A stretch of 39,781 nt of DNA from an uncultured Erysipelotrichaceae bacterium (GTDB taxonomy: Bacteria; Bacillota_I; Bacilli_A; Erysipelotrichales; Erysipelotrichaceae). A program made the position numbers and the translations under genes. Shown here in pieces: positions 16,092-24,338 of this stretch. Below the pieces are notes generated by a model. That model was not told where the DNA came from, did no database searches, and saw only the letters and a list, made by a program, of their open reading frames with translations. The DNA is taken from the NCBI GenBank assembly GCA_949289855.1, contig CASEPS010000016.1:1-39781 (forward strand), in the 5' to 3' direction. Each line of letters begins with the position of its first letter. Positions within the stretch are counted from its first letter, which is position 1.

Positions 16092-16646
16092 ATGGCACGT
16101 GTTGCAGTTTTGATGGCAGAAGGTTTTGAAGAAGGCGAAACACTCACCATTGTGGATATTTTAAGAAGAGCAGGTGCAGAGGTGACAACATTTGGATTTT
16201 GTGATGACCTCTTTGTCAAAGGTATGCAAAACATGTATGTCAAAGCGGATGAGAAATTCTCTGATGCAGTGAAGGACTATGATGCCATTGTATTGCCTGG
16301 AGGAAGGCCAGGTGGCGCGAACCTTTGTGCCAATCCGGATGTCATTTCCATGGTGCAGTATTTCCATGACAATGACAAATATGTATGTGCGATGTGTTCT
16401 GGAACCATTGTATTGTCTGACGCAAAGGTCATCGATGGGGTGAAGGTTACTGGTTATACAGGGTATGGAGAAAAGCTCAAAGGTGGTATCTTTACCGGTG
16501 CACTTACAGAAAGTGACCAGAAGATCATTACCTCCCAGGGACCAGCTACCGGTTATCCATTTGCGTTCAGGATTGCACAAGAACTTGGCTATGATGTCAG
16601 CCAGTTGAAAGAGAGAATGTTATATAATTTTGCCAGAGGAAAGTAA
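16092..16646 (+). CDS. DJ-1/PfpI (ThiJ) family protein, copy 2
   Basis: 184 residues, a diverged tandem paralogue of the preceding gene. It shares AEGFEEGETLTIVDILRRA with it almost word for word and carries the nucleophile motif VCAMCSGTIVL (Cys102). The tail regions have diverged. AGGAGGAAG in the end of copy 1 serves as ribosome site. The RpiR regulator follows 15 bp downstream, so the three form one unit. Confidence 0.88.
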   Translation: MARVAVLMAEGFEEGETLTIVDILRRAGAEVTTFGFCDDLFVKGMQNMYVKADEKFSDAVKDYDAIVLPGGRPGGANLCANPDVISMVQYFHDNDKYVCAMCSGTIVLSDAKVIDGVKVTGYTGYGEKLKGGIFTGALTESDQKIITSQGPATGYPFAFRIAQELGYDVSQLKERMLYNFARGK

Positions 16647-16661
16647 TTCCAGGAGGCTGGC

Positions 16662-17441
16662 ATGATTTACGATAAATTGCCGATTGTCTTTCTTTCGACA
16701 ATTGCAAGTGAAAAGAAGGATGCGACAAACAGTCTGATAGCAACATATCTTCTGCAACATCTTGATGAAATGCAGGATATCGGCATCAGGGAAATGGCAG
16801 TTGCGTGCAATGTGTCACTCAGCTCCATTTCGCGTTTCTGTAAGGAAATTGGCTTGCGTGACTTCAACGAACTGAAAGAACTGTTACATACGACAAGTCT
16901 TTATTATGAGGAAGCTGGTGCTGACAAAGATCCAGAGAACCGGGTAACGGACTATGGATTACGGGTAAAGGAAAGTGTGGACCTTGTCACAAAGACAATT
17001 GATATTCCTGCGGTTGAACGCCTGATCAAAGACCTTGCCTCCTATGAGCGGATTGCGGCATTTGGACTTCTCAAGGCCGCAGGTGCTGCTATCAGTCTGC
17101 AGGCAGATATGTTAATGCAGGGAAAACAGGTATTTACTAATGTTTCGTATGCAGAGCAGATCCGATATCTTGAAGAAGCGGGCAGAAATGATCTGATTCT
17201 AATTTTCTCTTATACCGGCACCTATTTTGATTCGGCTGATATACGAAGGCTTGGCAGAAGACTGATGATACCAAAGATATGGCTCATTGCCGGCACAAAG
17301 GAGAAAATTCCTTCATTTGTGAATGATGTGGTACGTTTCCAATCCGGTCATGATCAGATTTCCCATCCCTATCAGTTACAGACAGCGGCTGGCATCATAG
17401 CCCAGCTCTATGCGGCAAAGATGAAGATGACAACCAGATAA
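16662..17441 (+). CDS. RpiR/MurR-family transcriptional regulator
   Basis: 259 residues. The N-terminal helix-turn-helix (about 1-75) has the RpiR pattern GIREMAVACNVSLSSISRFCKEIGL. The C-terminal part (about 105-250) resembles a SIS sugar-phosphate-binding fold, with DLILIFSYTGTYFDSADIRR at the phosphate-binding loop. Such regulators usually sense sugar phosphates. AGGAGG precedes the ATG. It lies downstream of the two DJ-1 genes, possibly controlling them or distant sugar genes. Confidence 0.82.
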   Translation: MIYDKLPIVFLSTIASEKKDATNSLIATYLLQHLDEMQDIGIREMAVACNVSLSSISRFCKEIGLRDFNELKELLHTTSLYYEEAGADKDPENRVTDYGLRVKESVDLVTKTIDIPAVERLIKDLASYERIAAFGLLKAAGAAISLQADMLMQGKQVFTNVSYAEQIRYLEEAGRNDLILIFSYTGTYFDSADIRRLGRRLMIPKIWLIAGTKEKIPSFVNDVVRFQSGHDQISHPYQLQTAAGIIAQLYAAKMKMTTR

Positions 17442-17443
17442 CA

Positions 17444-17478
17444 ACAATGCGGCAGATCAGTCTGCCGCATATTGTTTT
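17444..17478. terminator. Terminator hairpin between converging genes
   Basis: TGCGGCAGA (17448-17456) pairs exactly with TCTGCCGCA (17461-17469) around TCAG, extended by ACAA/TTGT outside. TTTTC follows on the plus strand. It ends the RpiR transcript and abuts the antiporter stop codon on the minus strand. Confidence 0.8.
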
Positions 17479-18716
17479 CATAATGATTGTTCTGCTGTAT
17501 TGTATGTATTTTCCTTTCTTCCTTCTTTGTGCAACAGGCGCTTGTATGTCATGTCGATGCCAATGGCACCAAGCGGGGCTGTGATCAGGATGGCAAGAAC
17601 AGCAACTGATAATACAATCTGTCCACAGGGAAGTCCCATTGAAAGGGGAACTGAACCAATTGCGGCCTGAACAGTTGCTTTTGGGAGATAGGCAATCATA
17701 CAGAAAATACGTTCTTTCTTTGTCATTGGCGTACCGATAAGACAAATGGCTACACCAATAGAGCGGAAGATGAGGGCAAGGAATATCATCAATACTGCCG
17801 CAATACCGGCATTCATCGTATAACGGATATCTACTGCTGCACCGACCAGGACAAACAGCAATACTTCTGCTGCCAGCCATAGTTTTCCAAACTTTTCAGA
17901 CAGCCTCTTTGAGACAAAGGCTGTGCTTTTGATTTTGAGCACACATGCCATACTGACAACAGCCAATAGTCCTGATACAGATACAATGTCTTCCAGCCAT
18001 GTTTCAATGGACATGAGCAGGAAGGATACACCAAGGACAATAATGACTTTCATACTGTTGCGCACACAGTGCTTATGGGCATAAGCTGTTTCAAAAAACA
18101 AACTGAGCAGATAGCCGGTAATTGCGCCAAGGGCAATGCCAAGGAGAATGGAAACCGGGATATTGATGAAGTCCATCAGGTTTGCCTGACCTCCCTGTGC
18201 CATAGAGACAAAGGTGGAGAAAAGTACAATGACAAAGATGTCATCGCATGACGCGCCAGCCATAATCAATTGGGGAATGCTTTTGTCTGTACCATATTTT
18301 GTGTCCATCAGCTGTACCATGCGTGGCACAACAACAGCCGGGGAAACAGCCCCCAGTACGGCGCCCATGACTGCTGCTTCAATTCTTGTGACACCGAGAA
18401 TTGAGGGCGCAAACAGAAAGAATGCAAGTATTTCGCAGCTTGCCGGAATACTTGACATCATGATTGCCGGGCGTCCTACTTTTTTCAAATCGGAAAGATT
18501 CAGGGAAAGTCCTGCCTTGAGCAGAATGATGATGAGTGCCATTTGTCTGAGGTCAGCTGAAATAGACAGGATAGATGGGTCGAGCAGATCCAGAACATAT
18601 GGTCCAAGTACAATTCCCGTCAGTAACATACCGATAATGCGGGGAAGGTTGAGCCGTTGACAGATGGCTGCCATAGTGAGGCCGACCAGAAAAATGAAAG
18701 CAAGTGATGTTAACAT
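17478..18716 (-). CDS. Cation:proton antiporter (CPA superfamily) under a fluoride riboswitch
   Basis: 412 residues with about 12 hydrophobic segments. Family signs are LPRIIGMLLTGIVLGP near the N-terminus, AVLGAVSPAVVVPRM in the transport core, and the paired acidic residues GASCDD (D158, D159). AGGAGG (18725-18730, minus) is 8 nt from the ATG. The leader contains a fluoride-type riboswitch and terminator, so the gene is predicted to switch on when fluoride enters. Antiporters are a known minority class of fluoride-riboswitch genes. Whether it moves Na+, K+ or fluoride-linked protons is not readable. Confidence 0.88.
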   Translation of the reverse strand: MLTSLAFIFLVGLTMAAICQRLNLPRIIGMLLTGIVLGPYVLDLLDPSILSISADLRQMALIIILLKAGLSLNLSDLKKVGRPAIMMSSIPASCEILAFFLFAPSILGVTRIEAAVMGAVLGAVSPAVVVPRMVQLMDTKYGTDKSIPQLIMAGASCDDIFVIVLFSTFVSMAQGGQANLMDFINIPVSILLGIALGAITGYLLSLFFETAYAHKHCVRNSMKVIIVLGVSFLLMSIETWLEDIVSVSGLLAVVSMACVLKIKSTAFVSKRLSEKFGKLWLAAEVLLFVLVGAAVDIRYTMNAGIAAVLMIFLALIFRSIGVAICLIGTPMTKKERIFCMIAYLPKATVQAAIGSVPLSMGLPCGQIVLSVAVLAILITAPLGAIGIDMTYKRLLHKEGRKENTYNTAEQSL

Positions 18717-18737
18717 GAATAGTTCCTCCTCTTAGCG

Positions 18738-18789
18738 CAAAAAAGCTGATGCTATTCTGCGCCCAATACATCGCAGAAGTCATCAGCTT
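18738..18789 (-). terminator. Riboswitch expression platform: intrinsic terminator
   Basis: On the minus strand AAGCTGATG-ACTTCTGCG (18772-18789) pairs with CGCAGAAT-AGCATCAGCTT (18743-18761), followed by TTTTTT (18739-18744). The 5' arm contains the aptamer's pseudoknot strand, so folding of the fluoride-bound aptamer and of this terminator are mutually exclusive. Confidence 0.85.
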
Positions 18790-18831
18790 GAAAAGCGGTT
18801 CAGGTTACCCTTGGGAGAACTTCATTCCCAT
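18773..18831 (-). ncRNA. Fluoride riboswitch (crcB motif) aptamer
   Basis: On the minus strand GGGAATGAAGTTCTCCC (18813-18829) forms the first stem-loop. AACCGC, the small stem GCTT-TTC-AAGC and TGATGACTTCTGC follow. The loop GAAGTT can pair with GACTTC (one G-U), forming the defining pseudoknot, and the order matches the crcB consensus as known from Thermotoga. An insertion of about 10 nt (GGGTAACCTG) sits before AACCGC, which is unusual. The 3' strand is shared with a terminator. Confidence 0.82.
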
Positions 18832-18837
18832 GCGAAC

Positions 18838-18865
18838 ATTATAACCTTTTTGAAAAGCTTGTAAA
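18838..18865 (-). promoter_or_regulatory. Promoter of the riboswitch-antiporter unit
   Basis: On the minus strand -35 TTTACA (18860-18865) and -10 TATAAT (18838-18843) have a 16-bp spacer. Transcription would begin just before the aptamer. The -35 lies only 4 bp from the stop codon of the upstream MFS gene, which has no terminator of its own, so read-through is possible. Confidence 0.75.
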
Positions 18866-18868
18866 CGA

Positions 18869-20092
18869 TCAGTTTCTTGTCGAGTAATGTGCAATCGCAA
18901 GCAGACATATGTTAAAGAGATGAAAGCCGATGGCAATGAAGAGTACTGGTATGTAACTGCCTGTGAAGTCTGCTACATAACCGATCAGGGTCAAAGAAGA
19001 AGCAGAGCCGGCATTGGTGAGAAAGCCGATGACAGAATAAGCTTTCTGGTAGTTTTCACTACCGAAGAAGCTTCGGGTGAGCAGTGGTATGCCAACGGCT
19101 CCAACAGAGTAGATGGTACCAAACAAAACTGATGCAGCAAACATCCATGAAACATTTGCCTGTAACATGCCAACATAGAGCAGTAACAGGGAACAGATAT
19201 TGACGAAGATCATACAGATGGAAGCTTTGAGTGGTGTGGTGTGGTCACTCAGAATGCCGATGAGAAGTTTGGAAGAAACATTGCCAATCATGATCAGGGA
19301 AACCATGAATGCGCCATTCTGGGCGGACAGTCCTACACTTTCAGCCATACCGGAAATGTGCTGGGATATGCCAGTGATGGCAGGATGCAGGAAGGCAAAT
19401 AGTGCCATAGCAAGAAAACCGATAGAGAAATACTGGAATTTTGTGTTTTGCAGGACAGCTTTTGTCTCGTGTTCTCCGCTATACCCATAGGGTAACAGGC
19501 CTTCTTCTTCAGGGCGTGTGTGCCAATGGACAAGACATACCGGAATGGTGAGGAGGAAGAGACATCCACCCATCAGGAAGAAGGCTTTTTCCCAGCCGTA
19601 GTTTGTGATGCACCAGGTGAAAAGTGGTGAGAATACAGCACCGGATAATCCTGAGAAGGACAGGGTGATGCTTGTCGCAAGGCCATGGGATTTTTGGAAC
19701 CAGTTTGTGATGATCATCGTAATTGGTACGATACCAAAGATACCTGCACCGATGCCGCGCAATATGCCAAGGATATAGAATCCCATCATACTGTGGGTGA
19801 AGCCCATGAAGAAGGTGGGAATGGAGGCGAGCAGTGCACCGATGAGAAGCAGTTTTCTATAGTCTGTTTTCCGCATCAGCTTTGGCATGAAGAGAGCCAT
19901 GATGGCAGTACACATGTTGGACAATGTCGCATGCATTGCAAATGTACCCTTTAACACATGTAATGCCTCTGAAACCGGTGTATAGAATACACCAACTGAA
20001 TTTGTGCAGATTCCGATGGAACTTGCAGAGAGCAGGCACATCAGTGCCACGATGCCCCAATGACGGGGACTTTTTGTCTGTTCTGTTTTCAT
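18869..20092 (-). CDS. MFS transporter
   Basis: 407 residues from the ATG at 20092, with about 12 membrane segments. The MFS signature between helices 2 and 3 is degenerate (MPKLMRKTDYRKLLLIGA), and a central charged loop (WHTRPEEEGLLPYGY) divides the halves. The pattern resembles oxalate/formate- or monocarboxylate-type carriers, but the substrate is not determinable. The frame stays open about 216 bp upstream, but that part looks non-coding. No clear Shine-Dalgarno precedes the ATG; instead a small hairpin GGCTA-TAGCC (20093-20107) sits directly next to it. Confidence 0.85.
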   Translation of the reverse strand: MKTEQTKSPRHWGIVALMCLLSASSIGICTNSVGVFYTPVSEALHVLKGTFAMHATLSNMCTAIMALFMPKLMRKTDYRKLLLIGALLASIPTFFMGFTHSMMGFYILGILRGIGAGIFGIVPITMIITNWFQKSHGLATSITLSFSGLSGAVFSPLFTWCITNYGWEKAFFLMGGCLFLLTIPVCLVHWHTRPEEEGLLPYGYSGEHETKAVLQNTKFQYFSIGFLAMALFAFLHPAITGISQHISGMAESVGLSAQNGAFMVSLIMIGNVSSKLLIGILSDHTTPLKASICMIFVNICSLLLLYVGMLQANVSWMFAASVLFGTIYSVGAVGIPLLTRSFFGSENYQKAYSVIGFLTNAGSASSLTLIGYVADFTGSYIPVLFIAIGFHLFNICLLAIAHYSTRN

Positions 20093-20163
20093 GGCTAAAC
20101 TATAGCCGGAAGATGAAGTGCAGGCTATGGATTTCCAGAAATGGAAAATCGGCTGTTTTTCAG

Positions 20164-20303
20164 ATGAGCAGGAATGGTCCTTTTGTGACAAGGGGGATTG
20201 TTCTAAAGGAAGGCAGTATTGCAGAAGAAGGGCCAACAGAAAAAGTGTTCTTGTTTCCACAATCTTCGTATACAAAAAACTGCTGGATGCGGCTATATGG
20301 TAA
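20164..20303 (+). pseudogene. Remnant of the C-terminus of an oligopeptide/nickel-type ABC ATPase
   Basis: In one frame (about 20194-20275) the sequence reads GIVLKEGSIAEEGPTEKVF and then FPQSSYTK. This is the conserved tail found after the nucleotide-binding domain in Opp/Dpp/Nik ATPases (pattern IVEEGPTEEVF..PQHPYTK.LL). At the A-run 20274-20279 the frame shifts, and the next frame continues KLLDAAIW and stops at 20301-20303. The rest of the gene is missing; upstream bases run into the MFS start region. A broken, truncated leftover is the simplest reading. Confidence 0.6.
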
Positions 20304-20355
20304 GTCAACCTTTTTGTTGTATGGTATCATTGAACTTGGTTTGAGGGGGAATTAT

Positions 20356-21270
20356 ATGGAAATAGCAGGTTTGTTGTTTCAACAGATTCTCATCATGTTT
20401 ATTCTGATGAGTATAGGATTTGTGTTCTACAAAATAAAGTTCATCAGTGATCAGGGGTCGAAAGATATGGCAAAAGTTCTGTTGTATCTTGTGATTCCGG
20501 TTGTGATTGTCAAAAACTTCATGATTGAACGGAGTGCAGAGAATGTTTCAGCACTGCTCAGTTCTGTTGTGGTTTCGCTCATTGCCATGGGTCTGGCCAT
20601 TCTTGTTTCGTATGTCTTTTTTGGAAAGAAAGATGGTGTTGCCAACTTCTCATCGACTTTCTCCAATGCCGGCTTTATCGGTATACCACTCATCTCAGCA
20701 ACACTTGGTGAAGGTGCAGTGTTCTATATTTCCATGATGATTGTCCTCATCAATGCATTGCAATGGACATATGGTGTATATGTGATGAGCGGTGACAAGT
20801 CAGTCATGAAGCCAAAGAACATCATCACCAATCCCATTGTCATTGCGGTTGTGATTGGTCTTGTATTGTTTGTCAGTGGCATACAGATGCCGGTACTTGT
20901 TACAGATGTGTTTGAAATTGTATCAGGATTGAATACACCACTGGCAATGCTTGTGTCAGGGGTTTACCTTGCCCAGTGTGATCTGGTGGGCATGTTAAAA
21001 AAGAAGAATATTTATTTTGTTTCCTTTGTGAGATTGATTCTGATCCCTCTGATTACATTGGGGGTATTTGCACTTGTGCCAGCAGGAAATGAAACAATCC
21101 GCATGGCTGTGCTCATAGCGGCGGCCTGTCCGGTTGGTTCCAATGTGGCTATCTTTGCCCAGGCGTACAATAGTGATTACCGCAGTGCAGTAGAACAGGT
21201 GTGCATGAGTACAATTCTCTGTCTTCTGACATTACCACTTGTTGTAATGGCTGCTGGTATGGTGCTTTGA
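20356..21270 (+). CDS. AEC-family transporter (auxin efflux carrier/malate permease type), copy 1
   Basis: 304 residues from the ATG at 20356 (GAGGGGG at 20343-20349). Ten or so hydrophobic segments; the family halves are visible in FSNAGFIGIPLISATLGEGAVFY near the N-terminal crossover and NTPLAMLVSGVYLA plus AACPVGSNVAIFAQAY in the C-terminal half. Bacterial members often export or import organic acids such as malate. A longer in-frame reading upstream runs through the ABC remnant and the antisense of the MFS gene and is rejected. The second copy follows 10 bp downstream. Confidence 0.9.
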   Translation: MEIAGLLFQQILIMFILMSIGFVFYKIKFISDQGSKDMAKVLLYLVIPVVIVKNFMIERSAENVSALLSSVVVSLIAMGLAILVSYVFFGKKDGVANFSSTFSNAGFIGIPLISATLGEGAVFYISMMIVLINALQWTYGVYVMSGDKSVMKPKNIITNPIVIAVVIGLVLFVSGIQMPVLVTDVFEIVSGLNTPLAMLVSGVYLAQCDLVGMLKKKNIYFVSFVRLILIPLITLGVFALVPAGNETIRMAVLIAAACPVGSNVAIFAQAYNSDYRSAVEQVCMSTILCLLTLPLVVMAAGMVL

Positions 21271-21280
21271 GGAGGCAGAC

Positions 21281-22192
21281 ATGGATATTGGAATTGTAAT
21301 TACCCAGATGGTGGAATTGTTCATCATGCTTGGAGCCGGATTTGTTCTGGTTCGTACAAAGGTATTGCAAGAAGATTTCATAGCTGGTCTTAATGCCTTT
21401 GTACTCAACATCACAATGCCACTTTTGATCATCGGTTCTGTGGAAATGGAAATTCCGGATAGTATGCCACTAACAGATATTCTTCTCATGACAGCACTGC
21501 TTGTCTTTGGTCTTCCCTTCATTGCATTTGTCGTATTGAAGGTATTACCCATCAAAAAGGCAAGGGGACTTGTGCAGTTCATCATCATGTATCCCAATAT
21601 TGGTTTCATGGGATTTCCACTCATGCGGGCAATCTATGGAGACATTGCGGTTTTGTATACAGCCATTGTGAATATGATCTTCAATGTTTCATTGTTCATT
21701 GCGGGTGATGCCATCATGGCAGAAAGAAAAGGGTTCTCTTTTGATCCAAAACAGTTGTTTACACCAGGTATGGTGGCTTCTGTACTTGCGGTATTCCTCT
21801 ATGCTTTCCGGATCATGTTTCCGGAATGGATTCTTGTCCCACTCAACAGCTTTGGAGATATGACAACACCACTTGCCATGTTAATCATCGGAGCAACACT
21901 GGCAGGGTATCGTCTCAAAGATGTCTTTGGAAACGTGAAGATCTATCTGCTTGTCTTTTTTACAGGCGTGATCATTCCACTACTCTATATTCCCATAATG
22001 AAGGCACTCATCCATGATCCGATGGTATGTGGAATCGGTATTATCATAGCAGCAATGCCTGCTGCCAATGCGACCGTTCTATTTGCCAGGAAGTACCACC
22101 AGCCAGAACTGCTGGCATCTTCTGCCGTTTGTGTTTCGACATTGCTATCGATTGTGACCATTCCATTTGTGATCATGGTGGCTGGTTTGTAA
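21281..22192 (+). CDS. AEC-family transporter, copy 2
   Basis: 303 residues, same family and layout as the preceding gene: YPNIGFMGFPLMRAIYGDIAV in the first half, TTPLAMLIIGATLAG and AAMPAANATVLFARKY in the second. GGAGG (21271-21275) sits just after the stop of copy 1. Similarity is moderate rather than recent, so this is an old duplication or a heteromeric pair. Substrate unknown. Confidence 0.9.
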   Translation: MDIGIVITQMVELFIMLGAGFVLVRTKVLQEDFIAGLNAFVLNITMPLLIIGSVEMEIPDSMPLTDILLMTALLVFGLPFIAFVVLKVLPIKKARGLVQFIIMYPNIGFMGFPLMRAIYGDIAVLYTAIVNMIFNVSLFIAGDAIMAERKGFSFDPKQLFTPGMVASVLAVFLYAFRIMFPEWILVPLNSFGDMTTPLAMLIIGATLAGYRLKDVFGNVKIYLLVFFTGVIIPLLYIPIMKALIHDPMVCGIGIIIAAMPAANATVLFARKYHQPELLASSAVCVSTLLSIVTIPFVIMVAGL

Positions 22193-22259
22193 GGACAGTA
22201 CAGAGATGTATTGTCTTTTTTGTTGCATGATGTGGTAGGCTAAAGAAAGAGGTTGTGCT

Positions 22260-23777
22260 ATGAAAAATGTGAAAGATATTCTGGGTAGAATTCTTGTGCT
22301 CGCTGTTGTGGCACTGATAGAAATTGGTCTTGTCTATACAATATTGCATTATTTTGTGGGATTTGCGACATGGATCAGTGTGGCATTGCGATTGTTGAGT
22401 GTCATCATTTTGCTGTCTATTGTCCGCAACAGCCGCCATCTGTCTTCGGATCTGATCTATGTGATCATCATCGTGCTTTTCCCGGTTCCAGGAACACTGC
22501 TTTATCTTGTGCTTGGCGCAAACCTGTTGACTTCGAAAGTGCTCCATAAGATTGTTTCTGAAACAAAAAAGGCAAAGAAATACTATGTGCAGGATCCTTT
22601 GGTCATAGAAGAGGTTCAAAACAAAGATCCTCTTCATGCTGGAGAAGTGCAATATCTTATCAATCAGGGATATCCTGTCTATCACAACACACATCTTGAT
22701 TATTATCCGCTTGGGGATGCGGGATGGCCGGTGATGCTGGAAGAGATGCGCAAGGCAAAGCGCTACATCTTCATGGAATACTTCATTCTTGAAGAAGGAA
22801 AGATGTGGAATGCCATGCTTGAAATTCTCGAACAAAAGGTGAAGGAAGGCGTGGAGTGCCGGGTGATGTATGATGACATGGGTTCCTTACAGACTGTGCC
22901 GGCAAAGTATACAAAAGTATTGGAAACCAAAGGCATAAAGGCTGTTTCCTTTAACCGAGTTTCTCCGTTCATCAATATCATCATGAACCATCGTGACCAT
23001 CGCAAGATTATGGTCATTGATGGCAGGGTTGCTTTCTCGGGTGGTGTGAACCTGGCGGATGAATATATCAATGCCATTGTCAAACATGGACACTGGAAGG
23101 ACAATATCATCCGCATCAAAGGGGAAGCGGTATGGTCATACCTCTGCCTGTTTCTGACAAACTGGAATGCGATACGCAAAGAAGATGAGAATTATGAAGT
23201 GTTCCGTGGTGAAGCAGAACAAGGTGAGAAAGATGGCTATATTGTGCCATATGGGGAGTCACCACTGGATGATGAACTGACTGGACAGAATGTATATATG
23301 AATATTCTGAACAGGGCGAACAGATATGTGTATATCATGACGCCGTATCTCATCATTGATACGGATATGATCAATTGTCTGATCCTTGCGGCAAAACGCG
23401 GTGTGGATGTACATATCATCACCCCGGGTATTCCGGACAAGAAAATCATCTTCGGCATCACGCGGTCATATTATGAAATTCTGATTCGTGGCGGTGTACA
23501 TATCCATGAATATACACCAGGGTTTGTGCATGCCAAGGTGTTTGTGGCAGATGATGTTGTCGCAACAGTTGGGACCGTAAACCTGGATTACCGTTCTCTC
23601 TATCTCCATTTTGAAAATGGTACATATATACTGCATGCGGATGTAGTGAAGGATGTATTGCATGATGTGGAAAAGACAATGGAAAAGTGCCATGAAGTTA
23701 CATTGGAAGAATCGATCAGTAAACCACTTACTGGTTTCTTCTATTCCATTGTGCGGTTGTTTGCTTCACAATTGTGA
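22260..23777 (+). CDS. cls: Cardiolipin synthase (phospholipase D superfamily)
   Basis: 505 residues, typical size. Two hydrophobic segments in about the first 50 residues plus a third near 60-90 anchor it in the membrane. The two HKD catalytic motifs are HRKIMVIDGRVAFSGG and HAKVFVADDVVATVGTVN. It condenses two phosphatidylglycerols to cardiolipin and glycerol. It stands alone, about 68 bp after the AEC gene, with GAGG before the ATG. Confidence 0.94.
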   Translation: MKNVKDILGRILVLAVVALIEIGLVYTILHYFVGFATWISVALRLLSVIILLSIVRNSRHLSSDLIYVIIIVLFPVPGTLLYLVLGANLLTSKVLHKIVSETKKAKKYYVQDPLVIEEVQNKDPLHAGEVQYLINQGYPVYHNTHLDYYPLGDAGWPVMLEEMRKAKRYIFMEYFILEEGKMWNAMLEILEQKVKEGVECRVMYDDMGSLQTVPAKYTKVLETKGIKAVSFNRVSPFINIIMNHRDHRKIMVIDGRVAFSGGVNLADEYINAIVKHGHWKDNIIRIKGEAVWSYLCLFLTNWNAIRKEDENYEVFRGEAEQGEKDGYIVPYGESPLDDELTGQNVYMNILNRANRYVYIMTPYLIIDTDMINCLILAAKRGVDVHIITPGIPDKKIIFGITRSYYEILIRGGVHIHEYTPGFVHAKVFVADDVVATVGTVNLDYRSLYLHFENGTYILHADVVKDVLHDVEKTMEKCHEVTLEESISKPLTGFFYSIVRLFASQL

Positions 23778-23844
23778 TCTTCACAAAAAGTTCGGATTTC
23801 CTATGTGAAAAGTGTTGTATGATCTTATGTGGCACGGAGGAATT

Positions 23845-24219
23845 ATGTTCAATTTTTTCAAGAAGAAGAAAAAGAAGGAAGAAGAAAAGGAAACAGAACA
23901 GCAGGTATTGGAAACAAGACCACAGCGGGCAGAAAAGGGTGTCTATGTTGGTATGTATTGTCCGGTATGCGGTTATATGGAAGTCAATCCGGATTCCAAT
24001 GCCCTGCCATTAGAAGGCTTTGCCCTTTGTTCAAATTGTGGTGCGCCATTGAAGCGTGGCTGGTTTATGAAAGATGGTGAGGGAAGGTTTTCCCTGATGG
24101 AACATGCTGAGGAGATTGTGGAAAAAGAGAAGAAGAAACGGGTATCTGGTGGTCATTATAGGGTACGTCCAAAAGGACCATACCGTGTACGTTTCCATGG
24201 TCATTTTACAGCACTGTGA
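23845..24219 (+). CDS. Small zinc-ribbon protein with lysine-rich N-terminus
   Basis: 124 residues from the ATG at 23845 (GGAGG at 23836-23840). The start MFNFFKKKKKKEEEK is strongly charged. A CxxC...CxxC pair follows (C39, C42, C62, C65; YCPVCGY and LCSNCGAPL), a zinc-ribbon or rubredoxin-like metal site. The basic tail RVRPKGPYRVRFHGHF could contact nucleic acid. No named family recognised. It ends at a strong terminator. Confidence 0.75.
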   Translation: MFNFFKKKKKKEEEKETEQQVLETRPQRAEKGVYVGMYCPVCGYMEVNPDSNALPLEGFALCSNCGAPLKRGWFMKDGEGRFSLMEHAEEIVEKEKKKRVSGGHYRVRPKGPYRVRFHGHFTAL

Positions 24220-24223
24220 TTGT

Positions 24224-24245
24224 GAGGCAAATGCCTCTTTTTTTT
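24224..24245 (+). terminator. Intrinsic terminator
   Basis: GAGGC (24224-24228) pairs with GCCTC (24233-24237) around AAAT, followed by eight T (24238-24245). Confidence 0.85.
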
Positions 24246-24288
24246 GTGGTTATGAAATTTAACACAAATTTAACTTAACATGCGTTTT

Positions 24289-24317
24289 TGATTTACATTC
24301 TTCTTTTATGATTTACA
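24289..24317 (+). repeat. Direct repeat TGATTTACA upstream of an ABC operon
   Basis: TGATTTACA occurs at 24289-24297 and again at 24309-24317, 20 bp apart on the same face of the helix. TATGAT (24307-24312) within it could be a -10, though no good -35 is seen. This could be a binding site for a regulator of the downstream importer. Confidence 0.4.
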
Positions 24318-24338
24318 CATTCATAAGGGAGAGAGAAA

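Noticed and set aside
20093-20308. Upstream in-frame extension of the MFS gene (72 codons)
   Set aside because: It is antisense to the ABC remnant and does not look like an MFS N-terminus; the first membrane helix begins shortly after the ATG at 20092.
19924-20355. Upstream in-frame extension of the first AEC gene
   Set aside because: It runs antisense to the MFS gene and through the ABC remnant; the ATG at 20356 has a strong ribosome site and fits the family start.
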